From the NCBI GenBank assembly GCA_010093685.1, contig MU006222.1, forward strand, positions 744,001-808,000: a stretch of DNA of 64,000 bases. The letters are read 5' to 3'. This stretch comes from Ophiobolus disseminans (taxonomy: Eukaryota; Ascomycota; Dothideomycetes; Pleosporales; Phaeosphaeriaceae). The notes under the pieces are model-generated. The model did no database searches, was not told where the DNA came from, and saw only the letters and a list, made by a program, of their open reading frames with translations. The first letter of the stretch is position 1. Each line of letters begins with the position of its first letter. The position numbers and the translations under genes were made by a program. Positions 1 through 10,373 of the stretch are shown here, one piece after another.

Positions 1-2
1 CC

Positions 3-3000
3 GCAACTGCACAACACACTGCAGCTATCCCGTCCCGAAAACGCTCGACAGACTCTGCTGGTCTTCCTGAAACTGCCGATGGCGCGCGCTCCCGGAGCAA
101 ACGCATTCGAGCCCGCGATACGATCACTGAACCAAGTGCTGGAGGAGATCGTGTTGCACAAGAGGCCAACAGGCAGCTAGATGAGCAGCTCGAACCCTAC
201 AACCACGCCGACCAATGCCTCTACGAGATTGTTAAGGACATCTACTCCCGGCTCGGCGTCGATGACATCAAGGAGCCGAACCAATTACGAAATCTTCTCG
301 CTTCACTGCCGCCATCCCCGGCCGCTGACCCATTCGACAAAGCCGCATGTGACATGTTCTTGGCTCTTCAGAGTGGCAACGGAAAAGCAGCACAGGTATT
401 GCTGAGTAATGAATCCTTCGACCTGGTCGGTGTCACCCGCGAGGCCGGATTGAACGCTTTCCTCGGTTACGCCAAGTCGAGTATAGGACAAGCCTGCACT
501 AAGCCAGCACTTGCAAGCCAGAAGCTAGCTTCGTTTGCACGAAGCATCAACGGGGATTGGCTGTCGACAAAAGAAGTTGCGTTTGCCTGGGTGGAAGCTC
601 TTCTTTCACGCACAACTTTTCCTTCCTCGGATGAGGAGGCCCAACCAGCAGCTCAGTCCAGCTACATACAATTCAGATGGCCCGAAGACCTCAAGCGCAA
701 TATCGTCCAGGTCATTGTCCACATTGACGAACACATTTATGAGCGCATGCTAGACCGTGTCGCCGAGTTGAACGCACGAATACTGGTAGCTCGAACACAA
801 TCTCGCATGTATGAGTTTTCCGATTTTGACGCATCCCAAGTTGAGATAGTTCAGACTTTGTTTGAGCTTCACCTTGACATATACTCCTTGATCAAGCACC
901 CTCATAGTCAGGTGGACATCACCACCCAAACCCTACAGAGCGACCGCTTGGAGCGCTGGTCAGCGCTTGCCCGGGAGGCCATACAACTCCGCTCGGATCC
1001 CGATCTAGATTCAGGTATGGATGCGCTTGGCATTCGTCATATATGGGCCAGTGTTTTCCAGATGAGTGTGAGCGACCAAGTACCACCAGAGCATGTCATC
1101 TCATCTCTCGGGCAACTCAAAGGCCTTCTCGAGTCATTAGGCGATCGCACCATTCAAGTTCAGAACAATGCCATCATGCCAGAAATGTGCGTTGCCGCTG
1201 TAGAACGCGAATTGGTCCGAATCAGTATGAAGGACTTCTTCTTGAAAGTCTTTGACCATGATGAAAAGGATCCCGTAACAGTCATTGAAAGCTTGGAGCC
1301 GATTCTTGAAGACGCAGATAAAAATACGCCACCTACACCACTTCCTGGCGCCGGATCTGATGACACAAAGGGCACCACAGCAAGTCCAGTCAAGTTGGCC
1401 GATGGTGTAAACGATCAAATCGAGATGCATGTCGGTCCACCATCACCTGTCGTCGAGATGCGGAAATTCTTGGATGCGGCGAACGTGAATGTGCGTGTGT
1501 CTCTGTGGCACCGACTGCGCGAAGCATATGAGACAATTGACTACCCACCAAAGGTTTTGTCCTGCTATCTTCGCATCATCGAGACGTTCGTTGCCGACTT
1601 CAAATCCACCAACTTCCAAGAGTTATCGGTGACCGAACGCCAAGTCAAGCTTTTGACACGGTTTCGTGTCGTTGATGATCTGATCACCAAGACGCTACAA
1701 ATCATCAAAGATGACAAGTCTGCCTTTGATTGCCTTTCGTATGAGCATGTTCAGTCGTCAATGTCCGCCATCGCTCAGCTGCTTCAAATTCTCTCGGCGG
1801 CAGACATGTTCCGAGATTTGATTCGCATTGGGCGGACTGCGATGCCTCGAATCGAGTCTCTTCCAAATCAAGCTTTTGTGAACATGTCCACTAAGCTGGA
1901 CGACATGCATATGCGACTGTGGATGGTGCAATACCACCTATTACGGGAAGGGCTGTCTCAGAACAAGGACAATTTCCCTACTCCCTCGGAAGACTTATTC
2001 GAATTCCTTCGACATGTACATCACGCTGCGGGTGTGCGCCATTTTTGTCACCTCTCCAACCGCCAATTTCTGCGCCTCGCAAAAGACGAGCTCCTCCGTC
2101 TTGATGATATCATTGACGCTCAGAGCCGGGACACTGAGTTTTGCCAGGTGCTGCATGATCTTTACGCCTTGAAGCTGTTCGTTGAACCCTTAGAGTGTCA
2201 AGACTTCTTGTCAACTCCGGATATCCTCGACAAGAAAACTGCTTTCAGCATTTTACCATTCGTCATGTCGCAAGCTCGTAAGGTAGACCTGAAGGATCTG
2301 CCGAAGACTGAGCTCCGGGCCACCATTGACAAGGTGCATGCATCTTTGGGCAGGCCCAAGCAGCACAAAGACCTCTCGTTCAACCACAAGCTCATCACGA
2401 CCTGGTTCAAGTCACCGGTTAATCCAGTGTCTCTTTTCAACTGCTTGAAAGGTGTTGGATCGCTCTCTACTAAGCACATTCCTGCTGATGAAGCTGTTGC
2501 GGCATCAATGGGTTGGTACTATCTCATGGGCAGTATCAGTCTCAGCAAGTTCCGCTCACAAAAACGGCTGACGCAGGGACCGACTGAAGATTTGAGCTAC
2601 GCACAGGCATTCTTTCTGCAAGACCTGGAGTACTCGGTCGAACGCTGGGAAACTTGGTATCGACTTGCTCAGGTAAACGATCTGCAACTGGAAGAGGCTG
2701 TCTCGTGGAACGCGGACAAGCTTAATAGCAACAGCGTCGAGCTGATTAACTTTCAGCGTAGCGCTGTCAACTGTTACACTATGGCTGTATCATGCGCCAT
2801 TCGCGATGCCGATGCTCAATCTGCCAAGGAAGTCGCCCAGATGTACACAGAATTCGGGAATCGGATATATGCCTCGTCACGAGACCCTTTCAGCATGGAG
2901 GCCTTTCACTTCCGAGACAGTGAAAAGAGGTACTTCAATATACCAGACACCTCAGTGACATTGAAAGGCGATTTATTTACGCCCCTGTACCTCTACACCA

Positions 3001-4832
3001 CCTGGAAAGTGGCAAGTACACTGTTCAAACGGGCAATACAGGGCAATACCGACAAATGGTGGAACTACTTCATGCTCGGCAAATGCGGCTGGAAGATGTG
3101 GACCGCCAATGACGACGAATCTCGCTACAATGCATCGATCGGTGTGCCACCGCGTCGTCGTGATGGTCCGACCTGGGAAGATGTCATCAATACGTTCATC
3201 TCTGCCATCGAAACGCTTCCTAGCAAAAAGGGGCGAAACGGCGAGCCAGTCTTAGAGCCTCATTACAAGCTTGTCGCGATCGTACATAAGCTCTTTCAGC
3301 GTGGAGCTATAGATCACGTAAAAGGCTGCGAAGTTCTATCGCATACATCCTACTCACAGAACATCAACGGGCCAGAGAACCCCGACGACTGGGAGCGATA
3401 CATAATCGCAGTGCTGAAAGCATTGCGCTCCGCCGACAAATCAGCTTGGCATCATCGCATCATCGCTCGAGCAGCCCATATCATCTACGACGAAGGGAAA
3501 GAGATGATGATGGCTCATGGCGCGAAGCACGAGCTAACGCAGTCAATGTTCACAAAAACGATGGCTGTTCAAGTGTGGAAGCCTGAGAATGAGCGACCTG
3601 GTAGACACTTTGTGTACACAACACGTTACACTAAGTTCTTTGTTGACCTCCTGGACATCACTAGAGACAAGGCCAACTTCGAGATGTTGGCGAAGCGTGT
3701 GCGGAAGAAGACAGCTGACTTCTACGAGCACTCTAAACTATGGCACGATTTATGCTTGCGATATCTTCGAATGCTGCGCAAAACTGGCAGAGTACCTGAG
3801 GGACAGGAGGATTCTGCCTTCAAGTCTGTCAATCATGACGAGTTCACCATCCTTGCCATGCGGTTAGAGGTATGGTGTCAAAATCCCCTTACTCAAAATC
3901 ATGTGCTAGATGTCCTTCGCGATGCGATCGAGCTCAAGCGACTCAACAACGGACTCATGAAGTCGACTCTCATTGATGATCTCATTGGCGATACCTACGC
4001 GTTGTTGTACACAACTATTGGACCGACCCTGCCACCTCTACCGTCAGAGCAGCAGCAGCCTACCCCATCCGCGGCACCTGCCATTGTACAGCATACGCCC
4101 GGTGCTCTGCCAATCTCATCTCTGATGCAAGTTCAGGTGGACGGTGCTGGCGACCCCAACAACAATACCCCATTCGCCACCTACCATCCCAACCAGCTGC
4201 TACCGCAAACCTACCAGCCCCCACAGCCCGAGGTGCCCGCTAAGTCACGAGCCAAAGCAGTCGGTCGCAGAGAGATCGGGCGCCGTGCCGACTCATGCGT
4301 CCAAAAGCCCGTTACGACAACCGTCACGCAGAGTACGAGCACCGCCATGCCCATCCGCTCCCCACCCACCCTCAACGCCACGATCTCCTCGTTCCCAACA
4401 CGCACCTCATCGCCAGACAAGTCCGTCCCACAAGACCCCAGCGCCGCCAACCCGAGCGAAAACACACACACGCCCTTCGACAAATCCGGCACCGCCACCG
4501 CAACAGCAAGCATCAGCAACGAAAACGAGCACGAACTCGAACTCGAAAACGAAGACCCAGAGCCCGAACCCAGCGCCCCAGCCTCGGTGCACGACGACGC
4601 AGACGACGAAAGCGAGCTTAGCGAACTCGACGAGGAAGCTGTCGAGGAAATCGAACAGGATATTCGGAGATCAGTGTCCAAACCTATGTTTCCTAATTTG
4701 GCGGCGAAGAAACTTGACACGGAGGATACGATTCATGTTCGCGTGCCTGGCGCTGCGGCGGATGAGGGCGATAGGATAGTTGTTGATAATGAGGCTACGG
4801 GCGCGGGTGCGGGTGCGGGTGTGAAAAAGTAG
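3..4832 (+). CDS. HIR3: Histone transcription regulator 3 (Hir3/CABIN1 family), 5'-truncated by window edge
   Basis: The reading frame is open from base 3, so the apparent internal ATG at 354 is not the start and the N-terminus lies outside the window. About 1,609 residues remain. Near the left edge is a basic motif RSRSKRIRARD that is typical of fungal Hir3/CABIN1. The body is long and helical with TPR-like character, and the C-terminus is low-complexity and acidic with a SELSELDEEAVEEIEQDI-type segment. Hir3 is the TPR scaffold of the HIR complex, which deposits H3-H4 outside S phase and represses histone genes; it acts in the nucleus. No intron is needed in the visible part. Gene identity is from family recognition; the length fits a roughly 1,900-2,000 aa fungal Hir3 with the first few hundred residues missing. 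Confidence 0.88.
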   Translation, partial: ATAQHTAAIPSRKRSTDSAGLPETADGARSRSKRIRARDTITEPSAGGDRVAQEANRQLDEQLEPYNHADQCLYEIVKDIYSRLGVDDIKEPNQLRNLLASLPPSPAADPFDKAACDMFLALQSGNGKAAQVLLSNESFDLVGVTREAGLNAFLGYAKSSIGQACTKPALASQKLASFARSINGDWLSTKEVAFAWVEALLSRTTFPSSDEEAQPAAQSSYIQFRWPEDLKRNIVQVIVHIDEHIYERMLDRVAELNARILVARTQSRMYEFSDFDASQVEIVQTLFELHLDIYSLIKHPHSQVDITTQTLQSDRLERWSALAREAIQLRSDPDLDSGMDALGIRHIWASVFQMSVSDQVPPEHVISSLGQLKGLLESLGDRTIQVQNNAIMPEMCVAAVERELVRISMKDFFLKVFDHDEKDPVTVIESLEPILEDADKNTPPTPLPGAGSDDTKGTTASPVKLADGVNDQIEMHVGPPSPVVEMRKFLDAANVNVRVSLWHRLREAYETIDYPPKVLSCYLRIIETFVADFKSTNFQELSVTERQVKLLTRFRVVDDLITKTLQIIKDDKSAFDCLSYEHVQSSMSAIAQLLQILSAADMFRDLIRIGRTAMPRIESLPNQAFVNMSTKLDDMHMRLWMVQYHLLREGLSQNKDNFPTPSEDLFEFLRHVHHAAGVRHFCHLSNRQFLRLAKDELLRLDDIIDAQSRDTEFCQVLHDLYALKLFVEPLECQDFLSTPDILDKKTAFSILPFVMSQARKVDLKDLPKTELRATIDKVHASLGRPKQHKDLSFNHKLITTWFKSPVNPVSLFNCLKGVGSLSTKHIPADEAVAASMGWYYLMGSISLSKFRSQKRLTQGPTEDLSYAQAFFLQDLEYSVERWETWYRLAQVNDLQLEEAVSWNADKLNSNSVELINFQRSAVNCYTMAVSCAIRDADAQSAKEVAQMYTEFGNRIYASSRDPFSMEAFHFRDSEKRYFNIPDTSVTLKGDLFTPLYLYTTWKVASTLFKRAIQGNTDKWWNYFMLGKCGWKMWTANDDESRYNASIGVPPRRRDGPTWEDVINTFISAIETLPSKKGRNGEPVLEPHYKLVAIVHKLFQRGAIDHVKGCEVLSHTSYSQNINGPENPDDWERYIIAVLKALRSADKSAWHHRIIARAAHIIYDEGKEMMMAHGAKHELTQSMFTKTMAVQVWKPENERPGRHFVYTTRYTKFFVDLLDITRDKANFEMLAKRVRKKTADFYEHSKLWHDLCLRYLRMLRKTGRVPEGQEDSAFKSVNHDEFTILAMRLEVWCQNPLTQNHVLDVLRDAIELKRLNNGLMKSTLIDDLIGDTYALLYTTIGPTLPPLPSEQQQPTPSAAPAIVQHTPGALPISSLMQVQVDGAGDPNNNTPFATYHPNQLLPQTYQPPQPEVPAKSRAKAVGRREIGRRADSCVQKPVTTTVTQSTSTAMPIRSPPTLNATISSFPTRTSSPDKSVPQDPSAANPSENTHTPFDKSGTATATASISNENEHELELENEDPEPEPSAPASVHDDADDESELSELDEEAVEEIEQDIRRSVSKPMFPNLAAKKLDTEDTIHVRVPGAAADEGDRIVVDNEATGAGAGAGVKK

Positions 4833-7777
4833 ACTTTCTAGTCGCTGATGGGGAATGGATGTACGCCGGGGTGAGGGATTGTTTGTGGACGTGTAGGAGT
4901 GTGGGGTTAGTTTAGATGTGTGGGTGTATTGTAGTGGAGGATGCGAGGGGAGTATTGGTATAATGGATGGCGTGTGAGACGATATGTTTAGATTTTTCAT
5001 GTTTTAGATACCCGCTTCTCTTGGGGATGGTGTAGATGTATGATACATGTTTATTTGCTGTTAAGTCTGTAGTTGTGTCGAAGGTATCTTCTTGCTTGTG
5101 TTTTGAAATTCTTTTTTCTTTGATGTTTGTGGTGTTGTGATCCCCCCTGATTAATTGCTGTTAGGACATGATGTGAAGAATAGAAAACGGATGTAAATGT
5201 TAAAAGACACATTGGACCTAATTGTTCTACATCTACAAGCACTTTTTTCTGTGTATGCTAGCTAAACAATGACGAATCGCGACTACCTTCTCCCTCTTGA
5301 TCAATATGCGTAACTTAGTTGAGAAATAGCCTTTATTCACGGTGCATTCTGCCTCAGAAACGCCGAGCAATACTGTTGGGCGTAAGAATTATAGATAGGG
5401 GATTCATGCATTTGTGGTGTCTCGACTAAATCTTTAAAGATGTTGAGTTTATTTTTGGAGGTATTCGGAGATCGATAGATGAACGTGATAGTACACGCCG
5501 AACTTTGAGTTATGTCGATGTACATTATTCTCTGTTTTTACCTACTTATGTGACATCTTAGTAATGGCTCTTCCCCTTTAGCCAGACGACGAAAGGATCG
5601 ATATTGGCAAGTATGCGTGATGCGTACTTAACGAAGTGGGCCAGATGCACGCGATTGGAGATAGAATATATGATGTAGACTGCTGCAACTAAGTCTATTC
5701 CAGCCTGGTCTCATCCCACGATGTGAAAAAGTTAGAAAGACGTAGGTATCATGGATCCGTTACTATTGGTTGATGGCATGGGCATGATCGTAGGCAATAG
5801 CGATTTTCATGAGTAGTCGACGACGTTTGCGTTTCTTCGACTTGTTCACTGATATGTTTTGCGGTCAAAGTATATCCGAAAGAGTCATAATGTGAGGCCA
5901 GAGCAGGCTGGAAAAAACCCCAGCAGTAGGGTATTTTGTTGTACTGTCGAATTATCTGGATGTTGACAACTTGAGTAGTAAGCGTTGCAATCTATATGCT
6001 TATGATATTCGAGTAGCATGTATATGATGGAAACGCAAACTGTAAGAGACAACGGGTATGCAATTCCACAACATAGCGCCACTTTGTGGTGTCTCGAGGC
6101 ATCTCAGGCGGAGGTACTATCATCAAGCTTCTTAGATGACGGCGTACCCACATCGGACATATTCTACGCCAAGCTGTATTTTTGGTTTTTGCCGCCCTAG
6201 GCTATCGGTCATATCTAAATCGGCCGGGTCGACTATAGCGGGGAAGGGAGTATAGGTAGGGTTTGCATGTGTTGGAGACCTTCTCCATCCACGTGCGTTC
6301 TTTCTTTTGACAACACAGTGCCTCACCGCTCATGCATGGTATGGTGTACCAAGTGTTGACCTAGCATGGAACTACCAGAGTGAGCAAGTGCGCAAGTCTG
6401 TAAATGACTCGCATGATGCACAGCATTGCTCTCCACTCAGTGTGTGACTAGCACAATCCGCCGAAGCTCCCCGATTTGGATTCTGGAACGACGGAGGGTA
6501 CACAAAGCAGGGCGGTCAGGAGAGCGGAGCGGGGGCACGGTCGAGGCCCCAAGCAAAACGATACTCATCTGCGGGCCGTGGGTCTACTGTGAGATCCATG
6601 GAGCCGCTCCCTGTATCATGAGTCGTTCAGAGTGGAGCGCATGGCCACTATATTTTCAGGCGGTGAAAGGGCTCGAGATGGCACGATAGATGTAGCGCGA
6701 CCGTCTAAAGACGTGTTCGTGCGGTCGCATGGTGATACTGGCATCGCAAGTCGTCGATTTGCATCTGAGCATATCGAGGATTCAAGGTTCGCATATCGAG
6801 AGTCGGAGGAATGCCCCTTCTAGTGCGTGGCGGTGTTCGGGCGACCGCGCGGATCCAAACAAGCCTGATGTCCGCCAATAATATGGTAGGAGCGTCGAGC
6901 TAGTGTACGAGAGAGCGCCACACCCGCGTTCCTACAATGAAGGCATGAGCGGGATAATGGGGACCGAAAGATACACCTTTCCAAAGACTTCCCGTGCTGC
7001 AGGTACGAAACAGCACATCTGACTTACCGCCCAAGGAAGATTATCATGGTACTTTGATCTCACCGCATGATCTGCGAAATCCTTCGATTGCGGGAACACT
7101 CTGAGGATGGTTGCACACACGAACACACGACGTACGGTCCATCGCACGGGCGAATAAACTTTACTCGCGCGACGTCAGATATTAAGCATAATGTCTCGTC
7201 GGAGTAATTTAGGTTCCACGCCTTGCGGGGCACAGCAAAACATCGGCATCGCACGGACACAGACCTCGTGGTGCTCCCTTTACCTCTCTACGGGTCATGC
7301 ACGACTTCTCGGGACACGGTCCTGACGTGTCCAACGGGCTGGTATGTGGCTAGCCTGTTTTAGCTTAGATGTGGGTCGCTTCAATTGGAGGAACAACATC
7401 AGACACGCCTCCTGAAACATCACCACCACCCAAATAATTTCAGTCACAATTCTTCCTCGGTCCGATAAGCGAGGTAGCGGGCGTCCCTGGTACGATCAGT
7501 CGAGAGAACGATTCAGGATGCAGTTCTGGCCAGGTGAGAACCGCTGCGACAAATGAGCGGAATCCTTCAATATCGACAGCCAAGATTGGGCCAAGACAGA
7601 CGCAGCTGTTTACAGCTCTAGTCACACTAGAAATGGATGTTTCGTGGTTTCAAGCAAGGTCGTCAGACGCCTCTCGCAGCCAGGTGCCGGTGTGGGACAC
7701 TCTTTGCAGCCCTAGTCAGATCACCCATACCCTGCTATCAGATTCAAAGAGGCTCAGACAGGAGCAAGATGAATAGG

Positions 7778-7785
7778 TATAAGTA
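7778..7785 (+). promoter_or_regulatory. TATA-like box of the pectate lyase gene
   Basis: The octamer TATAAGTA lies 184 bases upstream of the pectate lyase ATG. It is followed by a CT-rich stretch, as is common at fungal transcription starts. This is positional inference only. Confidence 0.35.
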
Positions 7786-7936
7786 TCGTGGTGGACGCCG
7801 CAACAATAACATCATCTCATCCCATTCACTCAGTCTTTCGTTTGCTTGAAGCATCTCACTTTCGCTACACTCTCTACAGAGCCTTCCATTCTTTATACAT
7901 ACCTTACCAAGAAATCCTCTTTGCACTTTTAAAGTT

Positions 7937-7960
7937 CCAACCAACCAACCAACCAACCAA
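7937..7960 (+). repeat. (CCAA)6 microsatellite in the pectate lyase leader
   Basis: Six perfect CCAA units sit 8 bases before the start codon of the pectate lyase gene, inside its probable 5' UTR. Such CAA-rich leaders are unstructured and common before highly expressed fungal secreted proteins. Copy number may vary between isolates. Confidence 0.9.
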
Positions 7961-7968
7961 CCGACAAA

Positions 7969-8843
7969 ATGCAGTTCTCCATTGCTATCGCCGCTATCAT
8001 TGCCGCTTTCGTGGCTCCTATCGCCGCTGGCCCCGCTGCCGCTGCTCCTGCTGATTTCAGCCTGAACAAGCGCGCTGCATTCAGCATCCCTGCCTCCAAG
8101 GGCTCCGTCACCTACAAGAAGGTCCAAGAGATCTCGGGTACCTTCGATGGTGGCATGAAGACCTACGGCCGTGGTGCTAAGTGCACTGGCCAGGACGAGG
8201 GCGGTGACGCTGATGCCGTCTTCAACATCAAGAATGGCGGTACTCTCAAGAACGCCATCATTGGCAAGGACCAGATCGAGGGTGTCCACTGCGAGGGCAG
8301 CTGCACCATCGAGAACGTCTGGTGGGTCGACGTCTGCGAGGATGCTCTCTCCATCAAGGGTGATGGCAACGCCGTCGTTCGTGGTGGAGGTGCCCAGTCT
8401 GCTTCAGACAAGGTCATCCAGCACAACGGCAAGGGTACCGTCACCATTGACGGATTCTGTAAGTCTCGCCATCTATCCTTCAATTTCTCAACTAACACAA
8501 CCCTCAGCCGTCAGCGACTTCGGCAAGCTTTACCGTGCTTGCGGTAACTGCAAGAACTCGGTCGCCCGCTCCGTCGTCATCAAGAACGTCAAGGCCTACT
8601 CCGGAAAGGTTCTGGCTGGTATCAACCCCAACTTCGGGTAAGTTCTTCATTCATCCTGCTCATCATGTGCATTGCTAACACCTTCTCAGCGGTACAGCTA
8701 CCATCACCGGCACCTGCGCTACTTCCGTTAAGACCATCTGCGAGGAGTTCCAGGGCACCAAGCCCGGCTCCGAGCCCAAGTCGGTCTCCAAGGGCCCCTC
8801 CAAGAACTGCATCTACACCGCATCTGCCATCAAGGCTTGCTAG
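7969..8843 (+). CDS. Secreted pectate lyase, polysaccharide lyase family 3
   Basis: Exons 7969-8458, 8508-8637 and 8690-8843 give 257 residues; both introns are GTAAGT...CAG and restore frame exactly. Residues 1-20 are a hydrophobic signal peptide ending near AAG, followed by a likely Kex2-type KR site at about residue 34. The mature part carries the PL3 parallel beta-helix pattern: GTFDGGMKTYGRG, a cysteine pair around CEGSCTIENVWW, then DVCEDALSIKGDG and more paired cysteines to the C-terminal Cys. PL3 enzymes cleave de-esterified homogalacturonan by beta-elimination outside the cell and are typical of plant-associated fungi. The leader has a TATA-like box and a CCAA repeat. Length matches the family. 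Confidence 0.95.
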
Positions 8844-9283
8844 ACGCATACACCAATGCATCGAAAAGCTTCGGTGGGACAAACAGAAGTGGTTGATCGG
8901 ATCTATGAGCGGGTCCTTCTGCCCGCGATAAGAAGATGCTGCTTTGGGGACTAGGACGTTGATTGAGGATTCTTGTACATAAATACTTTCAGAAAGCATG
9001 CGGTGCATGTAATATACTTTTGCCACCCGATCTTGTCTTTAAAGTCCATGATGATGTCGCGCCGTTGTGGTTGTGTGCAGATTCACTGCGTTCATGGATG
9101 CGGAAGGAGCGATTGCGCTCACCTTAATCGTTAGCGCCCAACACCACGCGACCGCACCGCGCGACGACATTCATTTGCCCGCCTGTATCTGCTGCAGCAT
9201 CGCCACTCAAGTATTATCCTCCTCACACACACTCGAAGTCTCAACAGCGACGGTTGCCAGCCTGAATCCACAGCTTCTGCAAT
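8844..9283. other. Pectate lyase 3' flank and BTB pseudogene upstream region
   Basis: The 3' UTR probably ends near the TACATAAATA motif around 8977-8986. No gene or repeat is seen in the remainder. Confidence 0.4.
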
Positions 9284-10197
9284 ATGACAGAAGACGTGAG
9301 CGACAGCACGAAAGGTCTGATAGCACACCAAAATGCAGTGCTTCCTTTGTAAGTGGGACACACAAGAACAATAACCTTATCTCATCTTTAAAGACTTCAG
9401 GGACCTTCGGTGGAAGTTATAATCGGCACGGTTTTCAGTCGTTCGACCTGGAACATCCCGCAAGCACTTCTTAGTCACTTCTCAGAACACTTACGCGGCA
9501 CCCTCAGCCATCCGATAGAAGAAGGATATCCCGTGACCTACAGAGTAGCGGACTGGGACCCACGCATATTCCAGTACATCGTTCGTTAAGTTTACTTCAC
9601 TACCCTACCTCTTGTGATGGGCGTTGATGAGAAAGGAGCCAACTTGGGCTTCCGTTTCTGGGTTCTTAGCAAGAAGCTCAAGGCAGAGGACTTCACGGAC
9701 GCAGTCATGGAGCGCATCTACAAGCTTCACGTCCTTGCAAGAGATGGTCCCGGTCGCTTCCGTCCTGTTGAGGTAGAATGGTGCTGGCAGAACACTTGTG
9801 ATAGCTCACTCCTTCGAATCTTCCTCCTGAATACTCTATCGCAGCACTGGATTCACTTGAGCTACATCGAAGAAGACGAGTACGGATGGGAGGGAATTTC
9901 AAGAAATATCCGATTATCAGTCAGGACTTATCATGGCTGTCGCAGGACTGGGTGATACTCAAACCAAATGTCCAAAATACAAACCGGTGGCGAGATATCT
10001 GTTGGGCTCGCAAGATGAAGACTGATGATATTCGGAGACGCACGGGTATCGTTACTGGCAGCTTCTGGAAAAGCATGAGATGCGGTGGTGTTCCCAAGCA
10101 GGATCTAAGTGCACTATTTTTCCGACACGCTGTTCTGCGCGAGTTTGCAACACTCAATTTCTTTCTCGAGCTGATCGCACTAAACTCGGGTCTCTAA
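9284..10197 (+). pseudogene. BTB/POZ-domain protein, broken by an in-frame stop and a frameshift
   Basis: Exon 1 (9284-9348) joins exon 2 (from 9394) through a clean GTAAGT...AAAG intron. The product starts as a BTB domain: a leucine-rich LLQGPSVEVIIG strand, then SHFSEHLRG and a WDPRIFQYIVR segment. At 9587-9589 the codon after IVR is TAA, where fungal BTB proteins normally have Trp; the same frame then continues with VYFTTLPLVMG, NLGFRFWVLSKKLKAE and VEWCWQNT, all typical of this fungal BTB family. At about 9892-9900 the homologous frame shifts by one base and continues as NFKKYPIISQDLSW to a TAA ending at 10197. Both lesions lie in otherwise conserved-looking sequence, so I call it a recent pseudogene. 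A 51 nt in-frame intron over the TAA is possible on paper (GTTAAG donor) but would delete conserved residues. Confidence 0.75.
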
Positions 10198-10373
10198 GCT
10201 AATTTCTATACCCCCTATTTCTCTCACTGCGTCTGAAGTAAAAGACACTCACATCCAACTTTACCCAGACCCCTATCACTAGGCTCTCTCACCTTTAGCC
10301 CCCATTTGATGACCGTAAGAAGTATTTATCTCTGGTCCAGTCAACTTTCCTTCTCCACCTTATCAACTCCCAA

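Larger units (their letters stand above)
4833..7968. other. Gene-poor interval, 3.1 kb
   Basis: The left part is the 3' flank of the Hir3 gene and is T-rich. No open frame here is longer than about 90 codons or has convincing splice sites. I found no terminal inverted repeats, long repeats or tRNA boxes. The last 250 bases are the promoter and leader of the pectate lyase gene. It may hold decayed sequence, but nothing I can name. Confidence 0.5.

Noticed and set aside
4211..4720. 169-codon minus-strand Ser-rich frame
   Set aside because: Antisense to the acidic, repetitive C-terminal coding region of Hir3; composition explains it.
9614..9955. Reading the middle of the BTB pseudogene as a separate gene
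   Set aside because: Its start is in the middle of a BTB domain and its frame is continuous with the upstream exon except for the TAA.
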